Assembly: GCF_900585905.1 (NCBI RefSeq)
Contig: NZ_UTVH01000001.1
Coordinates: 62,001 to 126,000 of the forward strand
Direction of reading: 5' to 3'
DNA length: 64,000 nucleotides
Origin: Pseudomonas viridiflava
GTDB taxonomy: Bacteria; Pseudomonadota; Gammaproteobacteria; Pseudomonadales; Pseudomonadaceae
Below, piece by piece: positions 9,572-17,973 of the stretch (the first letter of the stretch is position 1; every line of letters begins with the position of its first letter). The position numbers were made by a program, and so were the translations under genes. Under the pieces are notes generated by a model, which saw nothing but the letters and a program-made list of their open reading frames with translations, searched no databases and had not been told where the DNA came from.

Positions 9572-9651
9572 GCGGTTGTACTTATCCTGTGCTTTATCGG
9601 TGCGTGTTACATATCGACCCAAAAGGACGCACCGCTTTGGGTCGCGGGTGG

Positions 9652-10623
9652 CTATTGCTCCGTCAACGCCGCTGCTTGCAGACGCTGCAGGAACACTGAC
9701 TCGGCCTTGCTCAGGTGTTGGTCGCGGTTCCACAGCAGGCTGATGTCCACGGTGCCGACGCCTTCCAGCGGCGGCAGACGTCGCAGCCGACCTGCCTTCA
9801 GTTCATCGTGGCAAATGTGCTCGGGAAGGCAGGCGATGCCGAAACCGGCGAGCACCAGACGCAGCACCTCCTGGGTGTTGGCGGATGAGGCGACCACCGG
9901 CCCGACCAGTTGATGCTGCTCGCGAAATTCCGCCAGCGAAGACAGCGCGCCGCCCAGCAGGTCGCCGGTAAAGATGATCACCGGCTCATCGCGCAGGTCG
10001 CCCAGAACCACGTCCGCACGTGCAAACAGCGGATGCACATGGCTGCAATAGAACGCGTAATGCTCGTGTGTAAAACGTTGCTGACCAAGCCAGGTGGGCG
10101 CCGCGCGATTCACCGCCAGGCCGACACTGGCCGTTTTGCGCGACAGCGCGCTGACAATCGCTTCGCTCGATTGCACGTCGATGTCCAGGGCAATGCCGGG
10201 GTAGTCGCGATGCAGCCGGGCCAGACACTCGTCATAGGCCGGGCAGTGAATGCCGCTGACCGTCAGCAGCCTGACCTTGCCCACAATCTGTTCGCGGGTC
10301 TGCTCCAGGGCCGAGCCCAGGCGGGTGAACTGCCCTTGCACTTCGGTTGCCACGCGCAAGGTCTCGATCCCGGCCTGGGTCAGCAGGAAGCGTGGCCCAC
10401 GGCGCTCGATCAGGGTCACGCCCAACTGCTCTTCCAGACGTTTGATGGCCTGGCTGACCGCCGGTTGCGACAGGTGCAGGCGCGCCGCCGCGCGGCTGAT
10501 GCTCAGTTCCTGAGCCACCACTTCGAAGGTGCGCAACAGGTTCCAGTCCAGCCGTTCAGCCACTGATCTGGAGGAGGCGCGCGGCGAACCGATCATGCCG
10601 GGTGTGCTGTTGCTGCAAGCCAC
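9652..10623 (-). CDS. LysR-family transcriptional regulator, divergent from the aldolase operon
   Basis: LysR regulator of 323 aa if the GTG at 10623 is used (AAGG 8 nt upstream), or 314 aa from the ATG at 10596, which lacks a ribosome binding site. The HTH reads LLRTFEVVAQELSISRAAARLHLSQPAVSQAIKRLEEQLG; the effector domain continues to residue ~310. It diverges from the class II aldolase/dehydrogenase pair across about 155 bp and is their probable regulator. The gene ends convergently with the preceding LysR gene, 80 bp apart. Confidence 0.86.
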   Translation of the reverse strand: MACSNSTPGMIGSPRASSRSVAERLDWNLLRTFEVVAQELSISRAAARLHLSQPAVSQAIKRLEEQLGVTLIERRGPRFLLTQAGIETLRVATEVQGQFTRLGSALEQTREQIVGKVRLLTVSGIHCPAYDECLARLHRDYPGIALDIDVQSSEAIVSALSRKTASVGLAVNRAAPTWLGQQRFTHEHYAFYCSHVHPLFARADVVLGDLRDEPVIIFTGDLLGGALSSLAEFREQHQLVGPVVASSANTQEVLRLVLAGFGIACLPEHICHDELKAGRLRRLPPLEGVGTVDISLLWNRDQHLSKAESVFLQRLQAAALTEQ

Positions 10624-10778
10624 TGCGCTGCCTTTTTGGAGAGAGAAGGGGTGAATATTGCGGGCGAAAATAATCACTATAAGAAATGGCGAATTGAAGC
10701 GCCGCCCCTTTTGCTGCAAAAAAGGGTGCATGAACCACGCCAGCTCTTTGATCAAGAGCGTTGATGAAGAGCTTTCAC

Positions 10779-11567
10779 ATGAGCCACCCCATGCCCTCTG
10801 CACTGTTCGCCGATCGCCTCCCGCCGCAGATGCCGCAATCCGAGCGCCACGCCCGCTGCGAGCTGGCGGCGCTGTATCGCCTGCTGGCGCACTTGCGTAT
10901 GACGGATCTGATCGACACGCACATCTCCTTGCGCGTGCCCGGCAGCCCGGGACACTTTCTGATCAACCGCTACGGCACGCTGTTCGAGCGCATGAGTGCC
11001 AGCCAACTGGTCAAGATCGATGCGCTGGGCAATGTCGTCGACGAGTTTTATCCGACGCATCGGGTCAATCGCGCCGGGTTTGTCATTCATTCCGCGATCC
11101 ACGCTGCGCGCCCCCATGCCCATTGCGTGATTCATACCCACACGGCGGCCGGCATTGCGGTCTCGGCGCAGGCGGCCGGATTGCTGCCGCTGAGTCAGCA
11201 TGCGCTGAAGTTCTACAACCGTCTGGGTTATCACGGCTACGAGGGCATAGCCACTGACATTGCCGAGCGCGAGCGGCTGGTGGCGGACCTTGGCAGCCAC
11301 AGCGCGATGATCCTGCGCAACCATGGTTTACTGGTGGCGGGCAGTTCAGCGGCCGATGCTTTTTCCAGCATTTATTTTCTTGAACGCGCTTGCCAGATTC
11401 AGATTCAGGCGCAGTCCGGCGGCGTACCTCTGGTCCAGCCGCCGCCCCAAGTGTGCGAGCACGCAGCGCGGCAGTTCGAAGACGACGACAGCGAAGGCAT
11501 TACGCAACTGGCCTGGGAAGCAGCGCTGGTCCTTATTGAAAAGCAGCGAGACGAGTATTGCTCATGA
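10779..11567 (+). CDS. Class II aldolase/adducin family protein
   Basis: A 262-aa protein of the class II aldolase/adducin fold, which uses a metal held by histidines to cleave or isomerise sugar phosphates and related hydroxy acids. The metal motif HCVIHTHTAAG and the downstream NHGLLVAG are present, and THISLRVPG opens the domain. The ATG at 10779 has GAAGAG 7 nt upstream; the TTG/ATG at 10761/10764 are earlier alternatives. It overlaps the next gene by 4 bp (ATGA), so aldolase and reductase are translationally coupled. The substrate is not known; many members of this adducin-like subgroup are of unassigned function. Confidence 0.87.
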   Translation: MSHPMPSALFADRLPPQMPQSERHARCELAALYRLLAHLRMTDLIDTHISLRVPGSPGHFLINRYGTLFERMSASQLVKIDALGNVVDEFYPTHRVNRAGFVIHSAIHAARPHAHCVIHTHTAAGIAVSAQAAGLLPLSQHALKFYNRLGYHGYEGIATDIAERERLVADLGSHSAMILRNHGLLVAGSSAADAFSSIYFLERACQIQIQAQSGGVPLVQPPPQVCEHAARQFEDDDSEGITQLAWEAALVLIEKQRDEYCS

Positions 11568-12490
11568 AACCATTGGTATTGCTGGGCGCAGGTGGCGGTC
11601 TGGGCCGGGTGCGCGAACAGATGCTGGCGCGCGATCCGTCACTGACCATTCTTCGCCATGGTGACCAGGGCGCTGAACAGGCGCAGGTGGCGCTGTGCTG
11701 GAACCCGACACCGGGCAGCCTGGGCATGTACCCCGATCTGCGCATGATTCATTCGATTGCCGCCGGTGCCGATCAGATATTCAAAGACCCGAGCCGCCCG
11801 GAGCAGGTGCCGGTGTGTCGCATCATCGACCCCGATCACCGCCTGGGCATGGTCGAGTACGTGCTGTGGGGCGTGCTGCATTATCACCGGGGCTTTGACC
11901 AGATGCTGCGCAATCAGTCGCGCGCAGTGTGGGATCGGCCAGGTCAGCGTCCGGCCAAGCAGACCCGGGTGGGCGTGATGGGCCTCGGCGAGCTCGGTCG
12001 TGCCGTGGCCGCGCAACTGGCCACGCTGGGTTTTGACACCCGGGGCTGGGCGCGTCGACCGCAGCACGTCAGTGGCGTCAGCACCTATCAGGGCGAGCAG
12101 ATGGCCGATTTTCTGGCAGGCCTCGACATCCTCATCTGCCTGCTGCCGCTGACCCCTGAAACCGAGGGCATTCTCGGCCGCCAGACATTCGCCCAAATGG
12201 CGCCCGATTCAGTGGTGATCAATTGCGGCCGCGGTGAGCACCTGCATGGCGAACAATTGCTGAGCGCGCTGGACAGCGGCCAACTGCGCGGCGCGCTGCT
12301 GGATGTGTTCGACCAGGAGCCGCTGCCCGCCGAGCATCCATTCTGGCGCCATCCGAAAATCACCCTCACGCCTCACATCGCCTCGTCCGCGTCTTACGAA
12401 GTCATCGCCGAACAGATTCTGCACAACCTTGGCCGCCTTGAGGCGCAGTTGCCTTTGGTCAATGTGGTGGATTCGCAGCAGGGTTATTAG
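11564..12490 (+). CDS. D-isomer-specific 2-hydroxyacid dehydrogenase (GhrA-like)
   Basis: A 308-aa NAD(P)-dependent reductase resembling glyoxylate/hydroxypyruvate reductase A. Features are the nucleotide-binding GLGELGRAVAAQLATLGFD, the INCGRGEHL segment with the catalytic arginine region, DVFDQEPLP with the catalytic Glu, and the terminal HPKITLTPHIAS with the catalytic His. ATGA overlap with the aldolase gene suggests that one reduces or oxidises the product of the other. Its 3' end overlaps the convergent LysR gene by 32 bp. Confidence 0.88.
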   Translation: MKPLVLLGAGGGLGRVREQMLARDPSLTILRHGDQGAEQAQVALCWNPTPGSLGMYPDLRMIHSIAAGADQIFKDPSRPEQVPVCRIIDPDHRLGMVEYVLWGVLHYHRGFDQMLRNQSRAVWDRPGQRPAKQTRVGVMGLGELGRAVAAQLATLGFDTRGWARRPQHVSGVSTYQGEQMADFLAGLDILICLLPLTPETEGILGRQTFAQMAPDSVVINCGRGEHLHGEQLLSALDSGQLRGALLDVFDQEPLPAEHPFWRHPKITLTPHIASSASYEVIAEQILHNLGRLEAQLPLVNVVDSQQGY

Positions 12491-13409
12491 GGCAAGCCTT
12501 CCCGGCTAAAACGGAGCCCCGCCCGGCCGGTCCCACCAGCGCCATCAGCAACAGCTGCGCATAGGCTGGCAATGCCTCGAAATCGCGGGCGCAGAGCAAC
12601 AATTGGCGATCAGCCCACTCGTCACTCAGGCATCTGCTTTCAAACCCTTGTGTGGCTTTGTGGCGCTTCACGGTCTCCATCGGAACGATGCTCAAGCCAG
12701 CACCTCTTGAAACCATGCGCACCGCCGTGTCGAAACTTTCCGCGCGGGCCCTGACACGCAACCGCTTGCCCAGACGCAACGCCTGCTCATCGAGGTAAGT
12801 GGCCAGGGCGCTGTTGGCTGAAAGCCCGACGAATTCGTCATCCAGTGCCTGGCTGAAAAACAGGGTTGGCTCGCTGGCTAGCGGGTGACCTTGGGGCATG
12901 ATCAGCGCTAGCGGATCAGCGCGAAACGGCAGGGTTTGCAGATCGCCGGCGTCCACTGCGTCAGAAATGATACCGAGGTCGGCCGTTGCGTTTTTCAAAG
13001 CATGCACGATGCGCAAGCTGGGTTGTTCTTCGGCATCAATGTCGATATTCGGCTGCCCGGCCAGAAACGCTGCCAGCAACTCCGGCAAATGCTCGCTGAG
13101 GCTTGAACTGTTGCACAGCAGCCTGACCCGCCCCCTGAATCCAGTGACGTATTCGGCCAGGTCCAGCTGCATGCGTTCAACTTGCTGCACAATTGTCCGC
13201 GCGTGCAGGGCCAAAGCCTTGCCCGCTGGCGTTGGCGTCACGCCGCGTCTTCCTCGCTGCAGCAACGGGCTGCCCAGAGATGTCTCCAGCCCACGGACTC
13301 GAGCACTGGCCGAAGCCAGCGACAAGTGAGTGCGTGCAGCACCTGCGGTAATGTTGCCGCTGTCCAGAATGTTCAGGAAAAGGCGTAGATCAGTCAGATC
13401 GAAGTGCAT
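12459..13409 (-). CDS. LysR-family transcriptional regulator, divergent from TauE/SafE
   Basis: A 316-aa LysR protein; the start at 13409 gives the standard N-terminus HFDLTDLRLFLNILDSGNITAGA with the HTH immediately following. The last ~20 residues, after ALVGPAG, are encoded by a REP-like fragment and by the antisense of the neighbouring dehydrogenase gene, suggesting that an original stop was lost. It is divergent from the TauE/SafE-type transporter (about 100 bp between starts), which it probably regulates. Confidence 0.84.
   Translation of the reverse strand: MHFDLTDLRLFLNILDSGNITAGAARTHLSLASASARVRGLETSLGSPLLQRGRRGVTPTPAGKALALHARTIVQQVERMQLDLAEYVTGFRGRVRLLCNSSSLSEHLPELLAAFLAGQPNIDIDAEEQPSLRIVHALKNATADLGIISDAVDAGDLQTLPFRADPLALIMPQGHPLASEPTLFFSQALDDEFVGLSANSALATYLDEQALRLGKRLRVRARAESFDTAVRMVSRGAGLSIVPMETVKRHKATQGFESRCLSDEWADRQLLLCARDFEALPAYAQLLLMALVGPAGRGSVLAGKACPNNPAANPPH
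12497..12522. repeat. Single degenerate REP sequence
   Basis: CTTCCCGGCTAAAACGGAGC matches one arm of the REP family seen at 19.7 and 55.4 kb. It lies inside the 3' end of the LysR gene, whose C-terminal residues it encodes. No facing arm is seen nearby. Confidence 0.5.
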
Positions 13410-13511
13410 GGGCACACTCACAGTAAGGTCCAGTAAGCCTCTGTCCGGGGCTGAGGCAGGCTTAAAATATGACAGATAGGCGGGTGGGGTGCACAAGCGC
13501 ATGATTCCCCC

Positions 13512-14273
13512 ATGAATACCTTATTCGCACATTATCAACACTTGGGCTTGGCCCTGACTGCGCTGGTCATGGGTACATTTCTGCTGGCCGGAACGGTCAA
13601 GGGCGTGATTGGGCTTGGCTTGCCGACTGTTGCCATGGGGCTGCTCGGCATGGCTATGCTGCCGACGCAGGCAGCGGCGCTGCTGATCATTCCGTCGATG
13701 TTCACCAATCTGTGGCAACTGGCGCTGGGTGGGCAACTGCGACCGCTGCTCAAGCGGCTCTGGCCAATGCTGCTGATGGTCGGCATAGGCACCGGACTGG
13801 GCGGCTATCTGCTGGGCATGAACAGCGGCCCGGCCATGACCCGCGCGCTTGGCGCGGCATTGCTGCTATACGCCCTCAGCGGTCTGGTGCTACCTGCGCT
13901 CAGGCTGCCTGCTCGTCATGAGGGCTGGCTGGGGCCTGTGTGTGGCTTGATGACCGGCGTCATCACTGCGGCCACGGGAGTGTTCGTGATCCCGGCGGTG
14001 CCTTATCTACAGGCCTTGGGGCTTGAGCGTAATCAGTTGGTGCAGGCGCTGGGTTTGTCCTTCACGGTTTCAACGGCGGCACTAGCGCTGGTGCTGTTTG
14101 GCGCGGGCTCGCTGGGTGCAGGCGAGCTGAGCGCCTCGCTGGTGGCACTGCTGCCCGCATTGCTGGGCATGTGGTTGGGGCAATGGCTGCGTCAGCGCAT
14201 CAGCGCTCAGCTGTTCAGGCGCGCGTTTTTCCTGGGGCTGGGTGCATTGGGTATGCATCTGCTGGTGGGTTAA
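13512..14273 (+). CDS. TauE/SafE-family sulfite/organic-anion exporter or permease
   Basis: A 253-aa inner-membrane protein with about eight hydrophobic segments, of the TauE/SafE (DUF81) family, which moves sulfite, sulfoacetate or other organic anions. The family halves are visible as GTVKGVIGLGLPTVAMGLLG and GLMTGVITAATGVFVIPAVPYLQALGLERNQLVQALG. Divergent from a LysR gene. No sulfur-metabolism gene is adjacent, so the substrate is open. Confidence 0.85.
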   Translation: MNTLFAHYQHLGLALTALVMGTFLLAGTVKGVIGLGLPTVAMGLLGMAMLPTQAAALLIIPSMFTNLWQLALGGQLRPLLKRLWPMLLMVGIGTGLGGYLLGMNSGPAMTRALGAALLLYALSGLVLPALRLPARHEGWLGPVCGLMTGVITAATGVFVIPAVPYLQALGLERNQLVQALGLSFTVSTAALALVLFGAGSLGAGELSASLVALLPALLGMWLGQWLRQRISAQLFRRAFFLGLGALGMHLLVG

Positions 14274-14421
14274 AGCGGGTCATCAGGTTAACAATCCACA
14301 CGCCATTCGTGCGCGTCAGACAAATCTCATTTTCCGCTGCGGGCCTTATTCGTTCAGGCCCGGGGCGGTATCGTCTGCCTATCAGTTTGATCGACTCTCC
14401 TTTTACTCGATGGGCCAAGAC

Positions 14422-15006
14422 ATGAAAAAGATTCTGTTACTCAACGGTGGCAAGCAGTTCGCGCATTCCGACGGGCGTTACAACACCACCCTGCACCAGG
14501 CTGCGGTGGCTTTTCTGGACCGCTCGGGGTTCGATGTTCGGGAAACGTTCATTGACGGCGGTTACGACATTGCTGAAGAGGTGCAAAAGTATCTGTGGGC
14601 TGACGTGATCATCTACCAGATGCCCGGCTGGTGGATGGGCGCGCCCTGGACGGTGAAGAAATACCTCGACGAAGTGTTTACCGAAGGCCACGGTTCGCTC
14701 TACGCCAATGATGGTCGCACCCGCTCCGATGCGTCGCAGAAATACGGCAGTGGCGGCCTGCTCAACGGCAAGCAGTACATGATTTCCGCGACCTGGAACG
14801 CACCGCAGAAAGCCTTCGATGAGCCTGCCGACTTCTTCGAAGGCAAAGGCGTGGATGCCGTCTACTTCCCGTTCCACAAGGCCAATGAATTCCTCGACAT
14901 GACCCGCCTGCCCACCTTTCTGGCCGTCGATGTGATGAAGATGCCGAACATCGAGAATGACGTTAAACGTTATGAGGCACATCTGGCGCAGGTTTTTGGG
15001 CTGTAG
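14422..15006 (+). CDS. mdaB: NAD(P)H:quinone oxidoreductase MdaB
   Basis: Flavodoxin-fold quinone reductase (194 aa) that reduces quinones by two electrons and protects against oxidative and drug stress. The sequence follows E. coli MdaB closely: KKILLLNGGKQFAHSDG at the start, then QMPGWWMGAPWTVKKY, FTEGHGSLYANDGRTR, KYGSGGLLNGKQYM, TWNAPQKAF and FHKANEFL. The ATG at 14422 gives the family N-terminus; an ATG at 14410 would add four residues. A LysR gene of the type often found beside such reductases lies downstream, beyond a fic remnant. Confidence 0.92.
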   Translation: MKKILLLNGGKQFAHSDGRYNTTLHQAAVAFLDRSGFDVRETFIDGGYDIAEEVQKYLWADVIIYQMPGWWMGAPWTVKKYLDEVFTEGHGSLYANDGRTRSDASQKYGSGGLLNGKQYMISATWNAPQKAFDEPADFFEGKGVDAVYFPFHKANEFLDMTRLPTFLAVDVMKMPNIENDVKRYEAHLAQVFGL

Positions 15007-15061
15007 CAATGATTGCGCTGGCCAGTCCGGCGCTTCAGCAGCAGCGCTGCCGAGCAGCGAG

Positions 15062-15418
15062 ATGGCTGTAAAAATCGCAGAGCTTTGTGCTGGAAAATAT
15101 CCGCAGAAATATCCGCAAATCAAGGCAGAATTCATGAGTGCTGGACTGGTCACAGGAACGAACTGGCTTGAACCGCTCATGCCTGCTTTTCCGGCGGAGA
15201 CCTTGGCGCTGGCGGAGCAGGTTCCGTTTCAGGCGGGCAAGTTAACGGGGTTGATTGCACCGCAGATGGTCTCGCGTGTAGGCGGTCTGCTGCGGGTAAC
15301 CAATAGTTTCTACAGCAACCTCATAGAGGGCCAGTTCACTGAGCCACTTACCCTGGCTCCTTCAGCCCCAAACGTAGCCGCAAAGAGCTGTCCGTTTCCG
15401 ATCTACACCAACGGATAG
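15062..15418 (+). pseudogene. Truncated Fic-family protein, N-terminal remnant
   Basis: A 118-codon reading frame. Residues ~25-100 resemble the N-terminal part of Fic proteins: SAGLVTGTNWLEPLMPAFP, then QAGKLTGLIAPQMV, and the helix LLRVTNSFYSNLIEG, which matches the inhibitory-helix region found before the Fic core. The catalytic HxFx(D/E)GNGR motif never follows; similarity ends within 20 residues of SNLIEG and the frame stops at 15418. The first 24 residues contain a short duplicated segment (KYPQ twice). Full-length family members usually exceed 350 aa, so this is a decayed fragment. An ATG at 15134 could also start it. Confidence 0.62.
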
Positions 15419-15585
15419 CTGCGGTGGAGTCGGTAATCAGCCGGTTTCTCGTTTCCCCTCAGCGCATGAGGTGCAATGTGTGACGGTATCTCTGCGTGTT
15501 TACAGGCCCGCTCCAGCTCTCCCTTCATCAGCAGTTGGCGCTTGATTAGCGCTACTATCCAGCCTTTTTCCGGGGGAGAAGATTG

Positions 15586-16482
15586 ATGAAGGCGCGTTCT
15601 GAAGAGTTGCACGTGTTTGTGTCGGTGATTGAGAACGGTTCGATTTCCGCCGCCGCCGAGCAGCTTGGGCACACGCCTTCTGCGGTCAGTCGTACCCTGT
15701 CGCGGCTGGAAGCCAAGCTCGACACCACGCTGATCAATCGCACCACGCGGCGCATGGACCTGACCGAGGAGGGCAAGTATGTCCTTGATCAGGCCCGGCA
15801 GATTCTCGGCCAGATGGAACAGCTTGAAGAGCGCCTGACCCAGCGTCATCAAACCCCGGCGGGGCGCCTGCGCATCAATGCCGCGTCGCCCTTCATGCTG
15901 CATTCGGTGGTGCCCTACATTGCCGAGTTTCGCCAGCGCTATCCCGACATCCAGCTGGAACTCAACAGCAACGACCTGATCATCGACCTGCTGGAAGAAA
16001 GCACCGACATTGCCATCCGTATCGGTGCCCTGGCGGACTCGACGTTGCATGCCCGCTATCTGGGCAGCAGCCCGCTCAATCTTCTGGCCAGCCCCGCGTA
16101 TCTGCAGCGCAAAGGTGTGCCTCACCGCGTTGAAGCCCTGGCCGACCATGTGCTGCTGGGTTTTACCCACACCGAAACCCTGAACCACTGGCCGCTGCGC
16201 CACGCTGAAGGTGATCGCCTGCTGATCCGGCCCGCCATCGCGGCGTCCAGTGGCGAAACCTTGCGCCAGTTGGCGCTTGCCGGTGAAGGCATCGTTTGCC
16301 TGTCACATTTCATGACCCACGAAGACATCCTGCACAAGCGCCTTGCTGTCGTCCTGGCTGACGCCAACAGTGGCCATCGCCAGCCGATCCACGCGGTGTA
16401 CTACCGCAACTCGCAGCTGGCGCTGAGAATTCAGTGCTTTCTGGATTTCATTACCCAGAAGCTGGCCGGCTATGCCACGTGA
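15586..16482 (+). CDS. LysR-family transcriptional regulator
   Basis: A 298-aa LysR regulator with the winged helix ELHVFVSVIENGSISAAAEQLGHTPSAVSRTLSRLEAKLDTTL followed by the effector domain. GGGGGAG precedes the ATG at 15586. It reads in the same direction as mdaB and may have adjoined it before the fic fragment entered (inference). Its target is otherwise not evident. Confidence 0.88.
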   Translation: MKARSEELHVFVSVIENGSISAAAEQLGHTPSAVSRTLSRLEAKLDTTLINRTTRRMDLTEEGKYVLDQARQILGQMEQLEERLTQRHQTPAGRLRINAASPFMLHSVVPYIAEFRQRYPDIQLELNSNDLIIDLLEESTDIAIRIGALADSTLHARYLGSSPLNLLASPAYLQRKGVPHRVEALADHVLLGFTHTETLNHWPLRHAEGDRLLIRPAIAASSGETLRQLALAGEGIVCLSHFMTHEDILHKRLAVVLADANSGHRQPIHAVYYRNSQLALRIQCFLDFITQKLAGYAT

Positions 16483-16509
16483 ATGAAGCGTGCAAAGCCG
16501 TGCAGGGGC

Positions 16510-17805
16510 TCACTTGGCTTCTGCTTCGCGGAATTTGGAGACAGTTTCTTTGGTCAGTTCCAGCACGCGATGAGTGTCGGCAGTCTCTCTGTCGCCTATA
16601 GGAACACCCTCATAGCTGAGGTCGGGATTGGACCACAGGTTTAGCCGCTCTCTCGTCGCTGGACTGTTGCGGGTCCCCATCATCGTTGTCCACTGCGCAC
16701 CTGCTGCGGTAAAGCGATAACCGTGGCCGAAAGGAAAGGGGGTGGGCGTCGGATCGGATTCGATCTCATGGCGTGCCGACTGCAGGTGCCCGATCTCGTG
16801 GGCGAACGTGAAGATAGGTACGCAGTTGGCGTTTACATAGGCAAAAGCATTTTCCTTAGTCACTCCGTTGCCTTGTGCGCGCCCACATATCTCTTGGTGG
16901 TCTATGAAGGTGATATAAACAACGACGTCTGCAGCCGCGCTATCGCGCACGGCATGGGCTTCGTCCATATGCCCGTCGGAGGGATTGACCAGTCGGCGCA
17001 GATCAATGTCTGGGGATGACGTACTGGGTACATAGTCAGTGGGCATGTAGGCGGCTAAGCGCAGATTGATGCCTATATTGCTGTTGATGTAGCTCTGGTT
17101 GGCCAGCGCGACCGCCAGGTTCATCAAGGCGTACATGTCGCCCTGGTAGTCTTGCTGAACCTTGTGGGGCACCACTGTCATGACATCAATGTCTGTGAGT
17201 TCGTGGTCGGCTTGGGTGGGTGCCGACGGTGGCAGATGGGCTGCTTTAGCTGTTAAGTTTTTATCCACAGGTTCCTCTTCAGGCGGCATTTTCGAGGCAT
17301 CCAGAGAGATTGCCAGGTGCCGATCCGCTCCAAACGGGCGCAGCTGATAGATCGCCTTTCCTCGCCGGATCGTGCCGGTAATGGTGTTGTTGTGTTTGAC
17401 CAGCGTGACGGCGTTCAACGGATCCTGCCATTTTGCATTGGCGGGTATGACGTCGCGGTGGTGTTCAAGATTTCCGTACCACACGATGCTCTGTGATTGA
17501 TCTTTATCCTTATCTTTATCTTTATCTGGATTGGTTATCTGTTCGGTGCGCACCACCGAAGCCTTCATGGCCTGTCCATAAAGCTCGAACGTGAGTTCCT
17601 TTTGATCGATCGTGACTTCATCGACGTTCATCTTTACTTCTACTACGTCGGTGGTTCCCTTGAAGCTCGCTATGTTTGCGAATTCGGTGTTTTTTTTACT
17701 GGAAGATGGAAACTCTTTTAGCAGCTGCGCAGCCCCCACCAGGGACGGACTGGTGCATAACAGCGTTGCAAGAAGTGCGGCAATAACGGACGCTTGGGTT
17801 TTCAT
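16510..17805 (-). CDS. Secreted metzincin-type zinc metalloprotease
   Basis: A 431-aa protein with a clear signal peptide (MKTQASVIAALLATLLC...VGA). The zinc site is HEIGHLQSARHE: His336, Glu337, His340 and His346 in HExxHxxxxxH spacing. A WTTMMG sequence about 35 residues later could be the Met-turn of metzincins. The first ~200 residues form a pro-region without a recognised domain and include an acidic/basic DKDKDKDKDQ run. Known relatives with this layout are reprolysin-like (M12B) or peptidyl-Asp (M72) endopeptidases; I cannot choose between them. GGAG precedes the start. It is divergent from ggt, and both products are probably exported. Confidence 0.78.
   Translation of the reverse strand: MKTQASVIAALLATLLCTSPSLVGAAQLLKEFPSSSKKNTEFANIASFKGTTDVVEVKMNVDEVTIDQKELTFELYGQAMKASVVRTEQITNPDKDKDKDKDQSQSIVWYGNLEHHRDVIPANAKWQDPLNAVTLVKHNNTITGTIRRGKAIYQLRPFGADRHLAISLDASKMPPEEEPVDKNLTAKAAHLPPSAPTQADHELTDIDVMTVVPHKVQQDYQGDMYALMNLAVALANQSYINSNIGINLRLAAYMPTDYVPSTSSPDIDLRRLVNPSDGHMDEAHAVRDSAAADVVVYITFIDHQEICGRAQGNGVTKENAFAYVNANCVPIFTFAHEIGHLQSARHEIESDPTPTPFPFGHGYRFTAAGAQWTTMMGTRNSPATRERLNLWSNPDLSYEGVPIGDRETADTHRVLELTKETVSKFREAEAK
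17497..17532. repeat. Hexanucleotide microsatellite inside the metalloprotease gene
   Basis: On the minus strand about four consecutive GATAAA/GATAAG hexamers encode the DKDKDKDKD run of the protease pro-region. Because the unit is a multiple of three, gain or loss would change the number of Asp-Lys pairs without shifting the frame. Confidence 0.75.
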
Positions 17806-17973
17806 AGTGTGCTCCAGGCAAAATCAGGCGCGGCCTTGCGCCCTTCATAAGGTTAGCGAGCCCGCTGATAGGCACCCAATCGTTTCGCGATTAGGGCAAC
17901 ATTGTTTATCGTGGCTTTATTTCTGCCAGCGGCGGGACACTTCAAGCCGCCATTAGCCCAAGAAGGAATCTCT

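Noticed and set aside
15403..16203. A 266-codon minus-strand frame opposite the LysR gene
   Set aside because: It is the high-GC shadow of the well-supported LysR coding strand and has no recognisable domain.
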